Assembly: GCF_004791165.1 (NCBI RefSeq)
Contig: NZ_SRUZ01000003.1
Location: forward strand, 248,001-312,000
Length of the DNA stretch: 64,000 bases
Source of the DNA: Mesorhizobium sp. M8A.F.Ca.ET.218.01.1.1
GTDB lineage: Bacteria > Pseudomonadota > Alphaproteobacteria > Rhizobiales > Rhizobiaceae
Direction: 5' to 3'
The stretch's first letter is position 1. Every line of letters begins with the position of its first letter. Positions 1 to 8,652 of the stretch are shown here, piece by piece. The translations under genes were made by a program, and so were the position numbers. The notes under the pieces are model-generated. The model ran no database searches. It was not told the DNA's origin and worked only from the letters and a program-made list of their open reading frames with translations.

Positions 1-276
<276 letters not shown>

Positions 277-313
277 CAGTGCCTGACTGCGCTCTGCTAC
301 GACTTTTCGAGCT

Positions 314-1936
314 ATGGCCATGACAAAACAACGCCTCTATCTCTTCGACACCACACTGCGCGATGGCCAGCAGACGCCGGGCATCGACTTTTCGGTCGAG
401 GACAAGATCGCGATTGCCAAACTGCTCGACGAGTTCGGCTTCGACTATGTCGAAGGTGGCTATCCCGGCGCCAACCCGACCGATACCGCCTTCTTTCAGC
501 AAAAGCGCACGGCACGCGCCAAATTCGTCGCTTTCGGCATGACCAAGCGGGCTGGGGTCTCCGCCTCCAACGATCCGGGACTGGCGGCACTCGTCCAGTC
601 GAAATCGGACGCCATCTGCTTCGTCGCCAAGAGCTGGGATTACCATGTTCGCGTCGCGCTCGGTTGCACCAACGAGGAGAACCTCGAGTGCATAAAGGTG
701 TCCGTCGAGACATCAGTCGCTTCGGACAAGGAAGCAATGGTCGATTGCGAGCATTTCTTCGACGGCTTCAAGGCCAACCCGGACTATGCGCTTGCCTGCG
801 CGAAGACAGCTTATGATGCCGGCGCGCGCTGGGTGGTGCTTTGCGACACCAATGGCGGCACGCAGCCCTCCGAAGTGCGGGCAATCGTTGAAAAGGTCAT
901 CGCCGCGGGCATCCCGGGCCAGCATCTCGGCATCCACGCCCATGACGACACCGGCCAGGCGGTGGCCAATTCCCTTGCCGCCGTCGAAGCCGGCGTGCGT
1001 CAGATCCAGGGCACGCTGAACGGCATTGGCGAGCGCTGCGGCAACGCCAATCTGATCTCCATCGTGCCGACGCTGGCGCTGAAGCCGGCTTTCGCCGACC
1101 GCTTCGAGACTGGAATTTCAGCCGAATCGCTGACCGGCATCTCAAGGCTGTCCCGCGCCTTCGACGAATTGTTGAACCGTGCCCCGGAAGCGCAGGCCCC
1201 CTATGTCGGCTCGTCCGCCTTTGCCACCAAGGCCGGCATTCATGCTTCCGCGCTTGCCAAGGAGCCGGCGACTTATGAGCACGTGCCGCCGGAATCCGTG
1301 GGCAACCGTCGCCGCGTCATGGTCTCTGACCAGGGCGGCAAGGCCAATTTCCTCGCCGAGTTGAAGCGGCGCGGCATCGATGTGCCGAAGGACGATCACC
1401 GGCTCGACGCCCTGATATCCGTGGTCAAGGAGCGTGAGGCGTCGGGCTATGCCTATGAGGGCGCCGACGCCTCCTTCGAACTCCTGGCGCGCAAGATGCT
1501 GCATGGCCTGCCCGAGTTCTTCCACGTCACCTCGTTCCGCTGCATGATCGAGCGCCGCTTCGATGCCAACGGACAGTTGAAGACGGTATCGGAAGCGGTG
1601 GTCAAGGTGCTGGTCGAGGGCGAGGAGAAGATGTCGGTGGCCGAGGGCCATGGCCCGGTCAACGCGCTCGACATCGCGCTCCGCAAGGATCTCGGCAGAT
1701 ACCAGAACGAGATCGCCGATCTCGAACTCGCCGACTTCAAGGTGCGTATCCTCAATGGCGGCACCGAGGCCATCACCCGCGTGCTCATCGAATCGCATGA
1801 CGGCACCGGCGCCCGCTGGTGGACGGTCGGTGTCTCCGAAAACATTATTGACGCATCGTTCCAGGCGCTGATGGATTCAATCATCTACAAGCTGATGAAG
1901 AACCGCGAGATGGCGGGGCTGGTGGCTGCGGAGTAA
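314..1936 (+). CDS. cimA: (R)-citramalate synthase
   Basis: 540 residues, the usual length for CimA. It condenses pyruvate and acetyl-CoA to citramalate, giving a threonine-independent route to 2-oxobutyrate and isoleucine. The HMGL-like TIM barrel starts at once with FDTTLRDGQQ (residues 11-20), and a metal-binding HxH appears as GIHAHDDTG near residue 207. A LeuA-type C-terminal regulatory domain follows (around VNALDIALRKDLG). The start is the first ATG at 314; a second in-frame ATG at 320 is also possible because no strong Shine-Dalgarno separates them. LeuA and homocitrate synthase are the alternatives, but the FDTTLRDGQQTPGIDFS opening favours CimA. Confidence 0.88.
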   Translation: MAMTKQRLYLFDTTLRDGQQTPGIDFSVEDKIAIAKLLDEFGFDYVEGGYPGANPTDTAFFQQKRTARAKFVAFGMTKRAGVSASNDPGLAALVQSKSDAICFVAKSWDYHVRVALGCTNEENLECIKVSVETSVASDKEAMVDCEHFFDGFKANPDYALACAKTAYDAGARWVVLCDTNGGTQPSEVRAIVEKVIAAGIPGQHLGIHAHDDTGQAVANSLAAVEAGVRQIQGTLNGIGERCGNANLISIVPTLALKPAFADRFETGISAESLTGISRLSRAFDELLNRAPEAQAPYVGSSAFATKAGIHASALAKEPATYEHVPPESVGNRRRVMVSDQGGKANFLAELKRRGIDVPKDDHRLDALISVVKEREASGYAYEGADASFELLARKMLHGLPEFFHVTSFRCMIERRFDANGQLKTVSEAVVKVLVEGEEKMSVAEGHGPVNALDIALRKDLGRYQNEIADLELADFKVRILNGGTEAITRVLIESHDGTGARWWTVGVSENIIDASFQALMDSIIYKLMKNREMAGLVAAE

Positions 1937-2018
1937 GTTGAACCATCAGCGAAAGTCCATTGATCCATCAGAACTTTGCGATGGTCTTGCCAAGGTTACT
2001 GGGCCATAGCGTTGGGCC

Positions 2019-2945
2019 ATGGCCGCTGAAGCAATTGCCTCCGATACAGATTCAAAAGCCCGCCGCGGCTTCTTGCTGGCGCTGGGCGCTTATCTCTTGT
2101 GGGGGTTGCTGCCCTTCTACATGAAGGCGGTGGCGCATCTGCCGCTTGCCGAGGTCATTGCACATCGCATCGTCTGGTCGCTGCCGATTGCCGCGGCGGT
2201 CCTGGTCTGGGCCGGCCGCACGGCCGATTTCAAGGCGGCGATCCGCTCGCCCCGTACCATCGCCATGGCGGCGCTGACGGCGGCGTTGATTTCGGTAAAC
2301 TGGGGCATTTACGTCTGGGCGATCGCCGTCGACCGCACCGTCGAGACAGCCCTCGGCTATTACATCAACCCGCTGGTCAACGTCGTGGTCGGCGCGCTGC
2401 TGCTTGGCGAACGGCTCGACCGGCTGCAGATCGCGGCGGTGGCGCTTGCCGCGGTTGCCGTCGCCGTACTGACGATCGATGGCGGCAAGCTGCCCTGGGT
2501 GTCGCTGGCGTTGGCGTTTTCCTTCGCCGCCTACGGCTTCTTCCGCAAGACGCTGCCGATCGGCCCCAGCCAGGGTTTCCTGCTCGAAGTGCTTTTGCTG
2601 TCGGTGCCGGCGCTGGGCTACATCGTCTTCCTGATCGCCACCGGACAGGACCATTTCGTCTCCAGCAATGGCACCGACACCGCGCTGCTCATCGGCTGCG
2701 GGCCGGTGACCGCCGTGCCGCTGCTGCTGTTCGCCTTCGGCGCCAAGCTGCTGCGCCTCTCGACCATCGGCATCATGCAGTACATAGCGCCGACCATGGT
2801 GTTTCTGATTGCCGTGCTGATCTTCGACGAGCCGTTCGGCACAACGCAGGCTATCGCCTTTGCCCTGATCTGGGCGGCGCTTGCGATCTATTCCTGGTCC
2901 ATGCTGGCGACGGCGCGCCGGGCTACATCTGTCCGAGCCGTCTGA
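2019..2945 (+). CDS. rarD: RarD-type EamA family permease
   Basis: 308 residues with about ten hydrophobic segments in two EamA repeats. The N-terminal GAYLLWGLLPFYMKAV and AHRIVWSLP stretches are typical of RarD proteins, inner-membrane drug/metabolite transporters named for chloramphenicol sensitivity. The true substrate is not known. It lies 82 bases after cimA on the same strand, so co-transcription is possible. Its 3' end overlaps the convergent CorA/ZntB-like gene by 23 bases. Confidence 0.82.
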   Translation: MAAEAIASDTDSKARRGFLLALGAYLLWGLLPFYMKAVAHLPLAEVIAHRIVWSLPIAAAVLVWAGRTADFKAAIRSPRTIAMAALTAALISVNWGIYVWAIAVDRTVETALGYYINPLVNVVVGALLLGERLDRLQIAAVALAAVAVAVLTIDGGKLPWVSLALAFSFAAYGFFRKTLPIGPSQGFLLEVLLLSVPALGYIVFLIATGQDHFVSSNGTDTALLIGCGPVTAVPLLLFAFGAKLLRLSTIGIMQYIAPTMVFLIAVLIFDEPFGTTQAIAFALIWAALAIYSWSMLATARRATSVRAV

Positions 2946-3921
2946 CGAAAAGATAGGTCGCGCCCGCGATCAGCAGCGATACGGCGGTGACCACCCAGAA
3001 GCCCAATGGGGTGTTGACCAGCGGCAGGCCGCCGACATTCATGCCAAACAGGCCCGAGATGATGGTCATCGGCAACAGCACCGCCGTCATCACCGAGAGC
3101 ACATAGAGCAGCCGGTTCGACTGCGTCGTCAGCTTGGCCATCAGCTCGTCCTGCAGCAACCGCGTGCGCGCCTGCAATTGCTCGCCGTCATAGTGCAGCG
3201 TCTGGGCGCGGTGCGAAAGCCGCGCTGCCATGTCGTTGATCGAATCCGGCAGGTCGTTGCGGTGCGAATGGTCGAGGTGGCGAAACAGATTTGTCAGCGT
3301 CGCCATCTGCCGGTGGATGACCACCAGGTGCCGGCGCGCATCGACCAGCGCCTGCCGCTCATTGTGCCATGCGTCGCAGACGATACGGTCCTCGATGCCG
3401 TCGAGACTGTCGCTGAGTGACGCCAGTTCCGTCGCCATGCCGTCGAACGACTGCCCGACGACAGCCTCGATCAGCTCGGCCGGCGAGCGGAACTTGCGCG
3501 ATCCGTTCTCGATCGCCTTGCGGATGTTGTCGACCGATTGCAGCGGTTGCTTGCGGGCGCCGACCAGCATCGTGTCGTTGAGGGCGAAGCGGAAATGACC
3601 AAGCCCGCCGGCTTCCGCCGAATAATCATGGCGCAGGTCCGGCAGATCGCCGTAGAGCCAGTCATCCTCGAGGTCGATATGGCAGCCATGGCTGGCGCCC
3701 AGGAAGGCTTCGCGCACCGGCGCCGGCAAGGCCTTATCGGCGCCGATCTCGTGGCGGGCGCGCATGTCGGAAAGCTGGTAGCTGCGCCATGTCCAGTGCG
3801 CGGCGGCGGCATCCCTGGTGCGCGCGCCCTCGGCGGTAAAGTGGTAGATGAAGAACAGCCCGTGCTCATCTGGCAGGTAAGGCGACAGGTCGGTGCCTTC
3901 GGCGGGGAGGGCGATATTCAT
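2923..3921 (-). CDS. zntB: CorA/ZntB family metal ion transporter
   Basis: 332 residues from an ATG at 3921; the frame stays open further upstream, but those 45 residues (MAGSPASCRN...) do not look conserved. It has a long cytoplasmic helical domain and two C-terminal membrane helices. The first ends in the signature GMN (residues 293-295, within SGLFGMNVGG), the selectivity motif of CorA-type divalent cation channels. The N-terminus resembles ZntB (zinc) more than CorA (magnesium); the cation is inferred only. It is convergent with rarD, with 23 bases of shared coding sequence. Confidence 0.8.
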   Translation of the reverse strand: MNIALPAEGTDLSPYLPDEHGLFFIYHFTAEGARTRDAAAAHWTWRSYQLSDMRARHEIGADKALPAPVREAFLGASHGCHIDLEDDWLYGDLPDLRHDYSAEAGGLGHFRFALNDTMLVGARKQPLQSVDNIRKAIENGSRKFRSPAELIEAVVGQSFDGMATELASLSDSLDGIEDRIVCDAWHNERQALVDARRHLVVIHRQMATLTNLFRHLDHSHRNDLPDSINDMAARLSHRAQTLHYDGEQLQARTRLLQDELMAKLTTQSNRLLYVLSVMTAVLLPMTIISGLFGMNVGGLPLVNTPLGFWVVTAVSLLIAGATYLFVRRLGQM

Positions 3922-4030
3922 GGCGGCTTCGCCGGTCTCTGATGCGGTCGGGGTCGCGGGGGGCGGCCAGGTCCGATTTCTAGCATGGCATCCCCGATTT
4001 AGTGTGACTGTTTCGTGACGGCGCGCGTTC

Positions 4031-4813
4031 CTACAGGACGCTGGTGATCCCGCCATCCACCAGCAGTGTCTGTCCGCTCACGAAACTGGCGGCGTCGGAA
4101 GCCAGGAACACGGCGGCTCCAGCAAGCTCCTGCACCTCGCCCCAGCGCCGCATCGGCGTGCGGCCCGTCAGCCAGGCGGAGAATTTCTCGTCGGCGACCA
4201 GCGCGGCGTTGAGCTCGGTCCTGAAATAGCCCGGCGCGATTGCGTTGACGCGCACGCCGTGCTGGCCCCATTCGCCGGCCATCGACCTGGTCAGCATGGT
4301 GATGGCGCCCTTGCTCGCCGCGTAAGGCGCGATCGAAGGGCGCGCGAGCACGCTCTGCACCGAGGAGACGTTGATGATCGCTCCCCTTTGGCGAGCGATC
4401 ATGCCCTTTACGACGGCCCGGCTCACCTTGAACACGCCGTCCAGGTTGGTGGCCATCAGCGCGTCCCAGTCGGCGTCGCTAAAGCTTTCCAGCGGCGCCC
4501 GGCGCTGGATGCCCGCATTGTTGACCAGGATGTCGATCGGTCCGGTGCCCGTTTCCGCTGCCGCGACCGCCTTGTCGACCGACTGTGTGTCGGTCACGTC
4601 GATGACCGCTTCCGCGATCGAATGGCCCGCGGCGCGCAGCCTGTCTGCGGCCACTTTCAGATCGTCGGCCTTGCGGCCGCCGATCGTGACGCGAGCGCCG
4701 GCGCTCGCAAGCGCTTCCGCGAAGGCCAGGCCCAGGCCGCGGCTGGCGCCGGTTATGAAGGCATGCTTGCCTTCGAGGCCGAACAGGCGGCCGAGATAGT
4801 CAGTCGAATGCAA
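4031..4813 (-). CDS. SDR family oxidoreductase, gluconate 5-dehydrogenase-like
   Basis: 260-residue classical short-chain dehydrogenase. It shows the Rossmann TGASRGLG cofactor loop (TG near residue 21), NNAG, catalytic Ser in INVSSVQS, and YAASK with Tyr and Lys. The opening FGLEGKHAFITGASRGLGLA and the end FVSGQTLLVDGG resemble IdnO/Gno, which reduce 5-ketogluconate. The start appears to be TTG at 4813, just after a stop in the same frame, with AAAGG six bases upstream. A remnant of an idonate dehydrogenase gene lies directly upstream, which supports a past role in idonate/gluconate use. The present substrate is unproven. Confidence 0.75.
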   Translation of the reverse strand: MHSTDYLGRLFGLEGKHAFITGASRGLGLAFAEALASAGARVTIGGRKADDLKVAADRLRAAGHSIAEAVIDVTDTQSVDKAVAAAETGTGPIDILVNNAGIQRRAPLESFSDADWDALMATNLDGVFKVSRAVVKGMIARQRGAIINVSSVQSVLARPSIAPYAASKGAITMLTRSMAGEWGQHGVRVNAIAPGYFRTELNAALVADEKFSAWLTGRTPMRRWGEVQELAGAAVFLASDAASFVSGQTLLVDGGITSVL

Positions 4814-4911
4814 TTTGCACCTTTATCGGTCGCGATCTGTCGCCCGCCAGCGCGAAGGCCCGTCTGGCCTCGGCAAGCGGCAGCACCAGCGTGCCGCGTG
4901 ACTTGATGACA
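4800..4911 (-). pseudogene. idnD: 3' remnant of an L-idonate 5-dehydrogenase-like gene
   Basis: Read on the minus strand, an open stretch ending in TGA at 4800-4802 gives ALHVIKSRGTLV joined directly to LPLAEARRAFALAGDRSR and then PIKVQIAFD-stop. The second part is what I recall as the C-terminus of zinc-dependent L-idonate 5-dehydrogenases, and the first part is their Rossmann strand. About 60 residues normally between them are missing, and nothing recognisable lies further upstream. The stop overlaps the idnO-like start, as in an intact idnD-idnO operon. I read this as a gene decayed by internal and 5' deletion. Confidence 0.55.
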
Positions 4912-4972
4912 TGCAAGGCGCTTTGTCGCCTTGGCGCCCGGCTGGCGGCCTCGGTTGTCGCGGCCGTCAGCC

Positions 4973-5263
4973 TCAGCGCTTCGGCCCGAACCCCGGATAG
5001 GGGTTGAGCGGCACGATCGCGGCAATATCCATCATGCCGGCCTTGACCAGCGGCAGAGTGGCGAGATGGCCGCGCACATCGGCGTCGCTGCCGGCTTCGA
5101 ACATCATGCCGCTGCCGGGAATGTCGCCGCGATTCCAGATCTGGCGCACGGAGCCTTCCGCATAGAGGGTGCGGCGCTGTTCGGCCTCGTCAGGCAGAAC
5201 GGGTGCGAAATCCGCGTCGGTGAACTTTTCCGTGTTGCGGGTGAGAAGGGCAAGGAATTGCAT
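4973..5263 (-). CDS. Muconolactone delta-isomerase-like protein
   Basis: 96 residues beginning MQFLALLTRN, with the compact length and the C-terminal LPLVKAGMMDIAAIVPLNPYPGF pattern of the muconolactone isomerase fold (ferredoxin-like). True CatC enzymes isomerise muconolactone in the catechol branch of the beta-ketoadipate pathway. No other cat genes are nearby, so it may serve a different lactone or be a stress protein of the same fold. It is divergent from a LysR gene 118 bases away. The Shine-Dalgarno AGGAG lies within an 8-bp inverted repeat. Confidence 0.6.
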   Translation of the reverse strand: MQFLALLTRNTEKFTDADFAPVLPDEAEQRRTLYAEGSVRQIWNRGDIPGSGMMFEAGSDADVRGHLATLPLVKAGMMDIAAIVPLNPYPGFGPKR

Positions 5264-5267
5264 TTCG

Positions 5268-5300
5268 ATCTCCTGTTGTCAGTGGTTGATGGCAGGAGAT
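5268..5300. promoter_or_regulatory. Inverted repeat covering the isomerase gene's ribosome binding site
   Basis: ATCTCCTG (5268-5275) and CAGGAGAT (5293-5300) form a perfect 8-bp inverted repeat with a 17-base loop. On the minus-strand transcript the arm next to the start codon contains the Shine-Dalgarno AGGAG of the isomerase-like gene. It could be an RNA hairpin that limits translation, or part of the LysR binding site in this divergent promoter. Confidence 0.35.
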
Positions 5301-5381
5301 ATCGCGCCGCATGGTCAGACTGTCCAAGACTGATTAGGCTAAAGTTGAGACCTGAGAGGACTTGGGTTTCGAGGAGCAAAA

Positions 5382-6281
5382 ATGTTCGACCTGCGCCAGA
5401 TCAGATATTTCGTCACCGTCGCCGAAACCGGCAATGTCGGTCGAGCCGCCGAATTGCTGCATATCTCGCAATCGCCGCTCAGCCGGCAGATCATGCAGCT
5501 GGAGCAACAGCTTGGCGTCGCCCTGTTCGAGCGGGCAAAGCAGCGCGTTCATCTCAATGCCGAGGGCCGCGCCTTCCTGACCGAGGCCCGTGCCTTGTTG
5601 TCGAATGCGAGCCGGTTGGAGGAGCTTGGCCGCAACCTGGCCAGCGGTTCCACCGGGCGCCTTGCCATCGGCTATGTCGAGGGTGCGGTTCATGCCGGGC
5701 TTGTCGCCGGCATGCTGCGCCAGTTCCGCCGCGACCGGCCGGATTTTCACCTGCAGCTGAGAAGCCTGCGCTCGGCGGCGCAGATGGAGGGGCTTCGGCA
5801 GCGCTCGCTCGATCTTGGTCTGGTGTATTCTCCCGCGGCTGCCGACGATCCCGATATCGCCAGCACGCCGCTGCGCCACGAGCCGCTGGTGCTGGCCATT
5901 CCCGAAGACGATCCGCTGGCCGATGTGGCTGATATCCAGCCGCACCATCTCGACGGCCGCGTCTGGATCACCGTGGTGCGCCAGCCCGACGACACCAATC
6001 GTGGCCAGTTCCTCGCCGCTTGCGCCGAGGCTGGCTTCGTACCCGATATCGCTTATGAAACGGCCGACCCGCTGACCTCGCTCGGCCTTGTCAGCGCTGG
6101 CCTTGGTCTCGCCACCGTGCAGGCAAGCCTGCGCACTGCCGCGCCGCCCTCGATCCTGTTCCGCGACATGCCGTGGTTCGGGCGCATGGTTTCCATTCAT
6201 CTCGCCTGGCGACGGCAGGACCGGCGCGCGGTTATCGCCGATCTGCGGGAGGCTGCTCGGAGGGAGGGGAGTAGGGAGTAG
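5382..6281 (+). CDS. LysR family transcriptional regulator
   Basis: 299 residues. The N-terminal winged helix-turn-helix reads LRQIRYFVTVAETGNVGRAAELLHISQSPLSRQI, and a periplasmic-binding-like effector domain follows from about residue 90. The opening is close to the CatR/BenM/PcaQ type of aromatic-pathway regulators. It is transcribed away from the muconolactone isomerase-like gene, the usual arrangement for a LysR activator and its target. The inducer cannot be read from sequence. Confidence 0.88.
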   Translation: MFDLRQIRYFVTVAETGNVGRAAELLHISQSPLSRQIMQLEQQLGVALFERAKQRVHLNAEGRAFLTEARALLSNASRLEELGRNLASGSTGRLAIGYVEGAVHAGLVAGMLRQFRRDRPDFHLQLRSLRSAAQMEGLRQRSLDLGLVYSPAAADDPDIASTPLRHEPLVLAIPEDDPLADVADIQPHHLDGRVWITVVRQPDDTNRGQFLAACAEAGFVPDIAYETADPLTSLGLVSAGLGLATVQASLRTAAPPSILFRDMPWFGRMVSIHLAWRRQDRRAVIADLREAARREGSRE

Positions 6282-6327
6282 GGGAAAAGCGTGCGCTCGG
6301 GCAATGCAAACGTACTGCCCCCTAGCT

Positions 6328-6939
6328 CTACATCTTGTCGATCACCGACTGGACGCCTTCCGTCGGTGCGTCGACCGACGACCCGGCCACCATGATGGCG
6401 GCGACGATGGCCTCGGGGTCGTTGACGACCAGCGGCTTCACACGCTGAGCGGTGTGAATGAAGCCTTCCCCAGCCATGTGATCAAGCAACGCCGTCATCG
6501 GGTCCCAGAATCCGTTGACATTGCCGAAGACGATCGGCTTGCGGTGATGGCCGAGCTGCGCCCAGGTCATGATCTCGACGATTTCCTCGACTGTGCCTAT
6601 GCCGCCGGGCAGCGCCACAAAGGCGTCGGATTTCTCGAACATCTTATGTTTGCGCTCGTGCATGTTGTCGGTGATCAACAACTCGTCGAGCCGGTCAAGC
6701 GCGGTTTCGGTGGCTTCCCTGTTGATGAGGAAGCGCGGAATGATGCCGGTCACCTTGCCGCCGGCCTTGAGCGCGCCTTCGGCGACAGCGCCCATGATGC
6801 CTTTGGTGCCGCCGCCATAGACCAGCCGCAGCCCTGCCTTGGCAATTGAGCGTCCAAGCAGATGGCCGGCCTTGACATAGATTTCATCGCGGCCCGGAGA
6901 CGAGCCGCAATAGACGCAGACGGATCGAATCGTGTTCAT
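6328..6939 (-). CDS. LOG family protein (nucleoside 5'-monophosphate phosphoribohydrolase)
   Basis: 203 residues. YGGGTKGIMG (around residues 41-50) and LPGGIGTVEE (around 110-119) are the two signature motifs of the LOG/Rossmann lysine-decarboxylase-like family. The family releases free bases from nucleoside monophosphates, including cytokinin ribotides. In a plant-associated bacterium this could contribute to cytokinin formation, but many members act in ordinary nucleotide turnover. The first ATG at 6939 begins MNTIRSVCVYCGSSPG, the normal start for this family. It is divergent from the LysM gene. Confidence 0.87.
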   Translation of the reverse strand: MNTIRSVCVYCGSSPGRDEIYVKAGHLLGRSIAKAGLRLVYGGGTKGIMGAVAEGALKAGGKVTGIIPRFLINREATETALDRLDELLITDNMHERKHKMFEKSDAFVALPGGIGTVEEIVEIMTWAQLGHHRKPIVFGNVNGFWDPMTALLDHMAGEGFIHTAQRVKPLVVNDPEAIVAAIMVAGSSVDAPTEGVQSVIDKM

Positions 6940-6978
6940 ACGGATGATTGGTGATTGGGTCTGGAAGCCTGGTCAAGC

Positions 6979-7019
6979 CCAAAGGCTGACAAGGGCGGGC
7001 TTTTTCTTGTCGGCTTTGG
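6979..7019. promoter_or_regulatory. Imperfect inverted repeat between LOG and LysM genes
   Basis: CCAAAGGCTGACAAG (6979-6993) pairs imperfectly with CTTGTCGGCTTTGG (7006-7019) across a 12-base loop. It sits in the divergent promoter region and overlaps the likely -35 box of the LysM gene, so it may be an operator. No regulator can be named. Confidence 0.35.
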
Positions 7020-7035
7020 CAAAACACGCTAGACC
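7007..7035 (+). promoter_or_regulatory. Candidate sigma-70 promoter of the LysM gene
   Basis: TTGTCG (7007-7012) and TAGACC (7030-7035) are separated by 17 bases and sit about 30 bases before the ATG at 7065. This resembles the alphaproteobacterial CTTGAC/CTATAT pattern with a weak -10 box. Confidence 0.3.
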
Positions 7036-7064
7036 GGCGTTAGGTGGCTAAGGGGTAGGGAAAT

Positions 7065-8573
7065 ATGGCAATTAATCCATTGAAGGCGTTCCTGTTCGCG
7101 GCGGGTGGGACCGTCGCGGCGGCGGGAACCGCCTATGTATCGGGCGCGCTCGACCCGTATCTTCATCCCGCGCCGCCGGCGCAAGTGGCGGCCTTGACGC
7201 CGCCCGCGGCGCCGAAACCCGCCGACCCCGGCACGGAAGGGCGGCTGCCGGCTCCGGCGGTGCCGGCCGCTCCGGCCGCGGCACCCCAGGCGACAGCCCC
7301 GGCAGCACCCGCAACCGATGCGGCGGCGCCTGCGGCGCCCGCGACGGCGGGTCCGATCGCGCCGACTTTCGACGTCGTGCGCGTCGAGAGCAACGGCTCG
7401 ATCGTCGTTGCCGGCAAGGCGGTGCCCAACTCGAAGGTCGAAATCCTCAACGGCTCAACGGTGATCGGCTCGACGGTGGCTGGTCCCGATGGCGCCTTTG
7501 TCATCGTGCTCGACGATCCGCTGAAGCCCGGCGACTATACGATCGCGCTGCGTTCGACCGTCGGCACGGTCGTGACCGCCTCGGCGCAGACTGCCGTGGT
7601 CTCGGTGCCCGCGAATGCGGCTGGCCAGGTGCTGGCCATGGTCGAGGAGCCGGGCAAGCCGGCCGAACTGTTGACGGTTCCGACACCCGAGACAAAGCCG
7701 GCGCCGGCAACCGGCGACCAAGCTGCTGAAGCGCCCGCGACGGTCGCTCCAGCGCCCGCCGCGCCGGCGCCGACCGCGCCAGCCGTGGTTGAGGCACAAC
7801 CCGCTCCGGCGGCACCGGCCGCGCCGGCTGTGGCTGAACCCAAGATCGTCGTCGAGGCGGTCGAAATCGACGGCAACAAGATTTTTGTCGCCGGCCTCGC
7901 CGATCCGGGCCGCAAGGTGCGCGCCTATGCCAACGACATTCTGCTCGGCGACGCACAGACGTCGCCGGACGGCCATTTTCTGGTCGAGGCGACGCGCGAC
8001 ATTCCGGTCGGCAGCTATACCATCCATGTCGACGGCCTCGATGCCGACGGCGTGAAGGTGGTGGCTCGCGCCGCCGTACCCTTCGAGCGCGAGCCGGGCG
8101 AGGCGGTCGCCGCCGTTGCCCCAGCCGGGACCAAGCCGGCCGAGACCAAGCCGGCAGAGACCAAGCCCGCTGCGCCTGCTGCCGCGGAGGCACCAGCCGC
8201 TGCGGCGCCTGCTGTTGCCGCTGCTGCTCCGGCGGAGTCCGCACCAGCCGCAGAGGCCCCGGCACCGGCCGTTGTCGCGGCAGCCACGCCGCCAAGCGAC
8301 GTGCCCGAAGTCGTGTCGCCCAAGCTCGAACATGCCGACGGCGCGGTCGTCATTCGGCGTAACGATACGCTGTGGCGGATTTCAAGGCGCGTCTATGGTC
8401 ACGGCGTGCGCTACTCCACCATATACCTCGCCAACCAGGACCAGATCAGGAATCCGAACCGCATCTGGCCGGGGCAGGTATTCAAAGTCCCGGAAAAGTC
8501 GAAGGAAGGTGAAGCCGCCGACCTCAAGGCGATGGGCGAGCAGGCGACCACTGCACCGGCGAAGACGCAATAG
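7065..8573 (+). CDS. LysM domain protein with two Ig-like repeats and Ala/Pro-rich linkers
   Basis: 502 residues. An N-terminal hydrophobic stretch (about residues 5-28, LKAFLFAAGGTVAAAGTAYV) looks like a membrane anchor. Two related beta-rich domains follow, at about 103-185 (VVRVESNGSIVVAGKA...) and 262-345 (VEAVEIDGNKIFVAGLA...), joined by long Ala/Pro stretches. The C-terminal LysM is at about 428-478 (RNDTLWRISRRVYGHG...NRIWPGQVFKVP) and should bind peptidoglycan. The design suggests a cell-envelope tether or a sensor spanning the periplasm. RBS-like AGGGA precedes the ATG. Catalysis is not apparent. Confidence 0.82.
   Translation: MAINPLKAFLFAAGGTVAAAGTAYVSGALDPYLHPAPPAQVAALTPPAAPKPADPGTEGRLPAPAVPAAPAAAPQATAPAAPATDAAAPAAPATAGPIAPTFDVVRVESNGSIVVAGKAVPNSKVEILNGSTVIGSTVAGPDGAFVIVLDDPLKPGDYTIALRSTVGTVVTASAQTAVVSVPANAAGQVLAMVEEPGKPAELLTVPTPETKPAPATGDQAAEAPATVAPAPAAPAPTAPAVVEAQPAPAAPAAPAVAEPKIVVEAVEIDGNKIFVAGLADPGRKVRAYANDILLGDAQTSPDGHFLVEATRDIPVGSYTIHVDGLDADGVKVVARAAVPFEREPGEAVAAVAPAGTKPAETKPAETKPAAPAAAEAPAAAAPAVAAAAPAESAPAAEAPAPAVVAAATPPSDVPEVVSPKLEHADGAVVIRRNDTLWRISRRVYGHGVRYSTIYLANQDQIRNPNRIWPGQVFKVPEKSKEGEAADLKAMGEQATTAPAKTQ
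8130..8174. repeat. 15-bp tandem repeat encoding TKPAE units in the LysM protein
   Basis: Three consecutive units beginning ACCAAGCC (8130, 8145, 8160) encode TKPAE, TKPAE and TKPAA in the linker before the LysM domain. The first two units differ at one base, suggesting recent slippage or duplication. Confidence 0.75.
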
Positions 8574-8652
8574 CGAGAGATCGGCAATTCCGGCGATCTA
8601 CCCATCGGCCTAGCTTGCCCTGTCATCGCTCATCGTCTATCGCCGATGAACG

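Noticed and set aside
3922..4056. Upstream start for the ZntB-like protein adding 45 residues
   Set aside because: The added residues are not like the family, and the ATG at 3921 begins the conserved N-terminus.
7455..8333. Open frames antisense to the LysM gene
   Set aside because: Arg/Gly-rich shadows of the Ala/Pro-rich plus-strand coding sequence.
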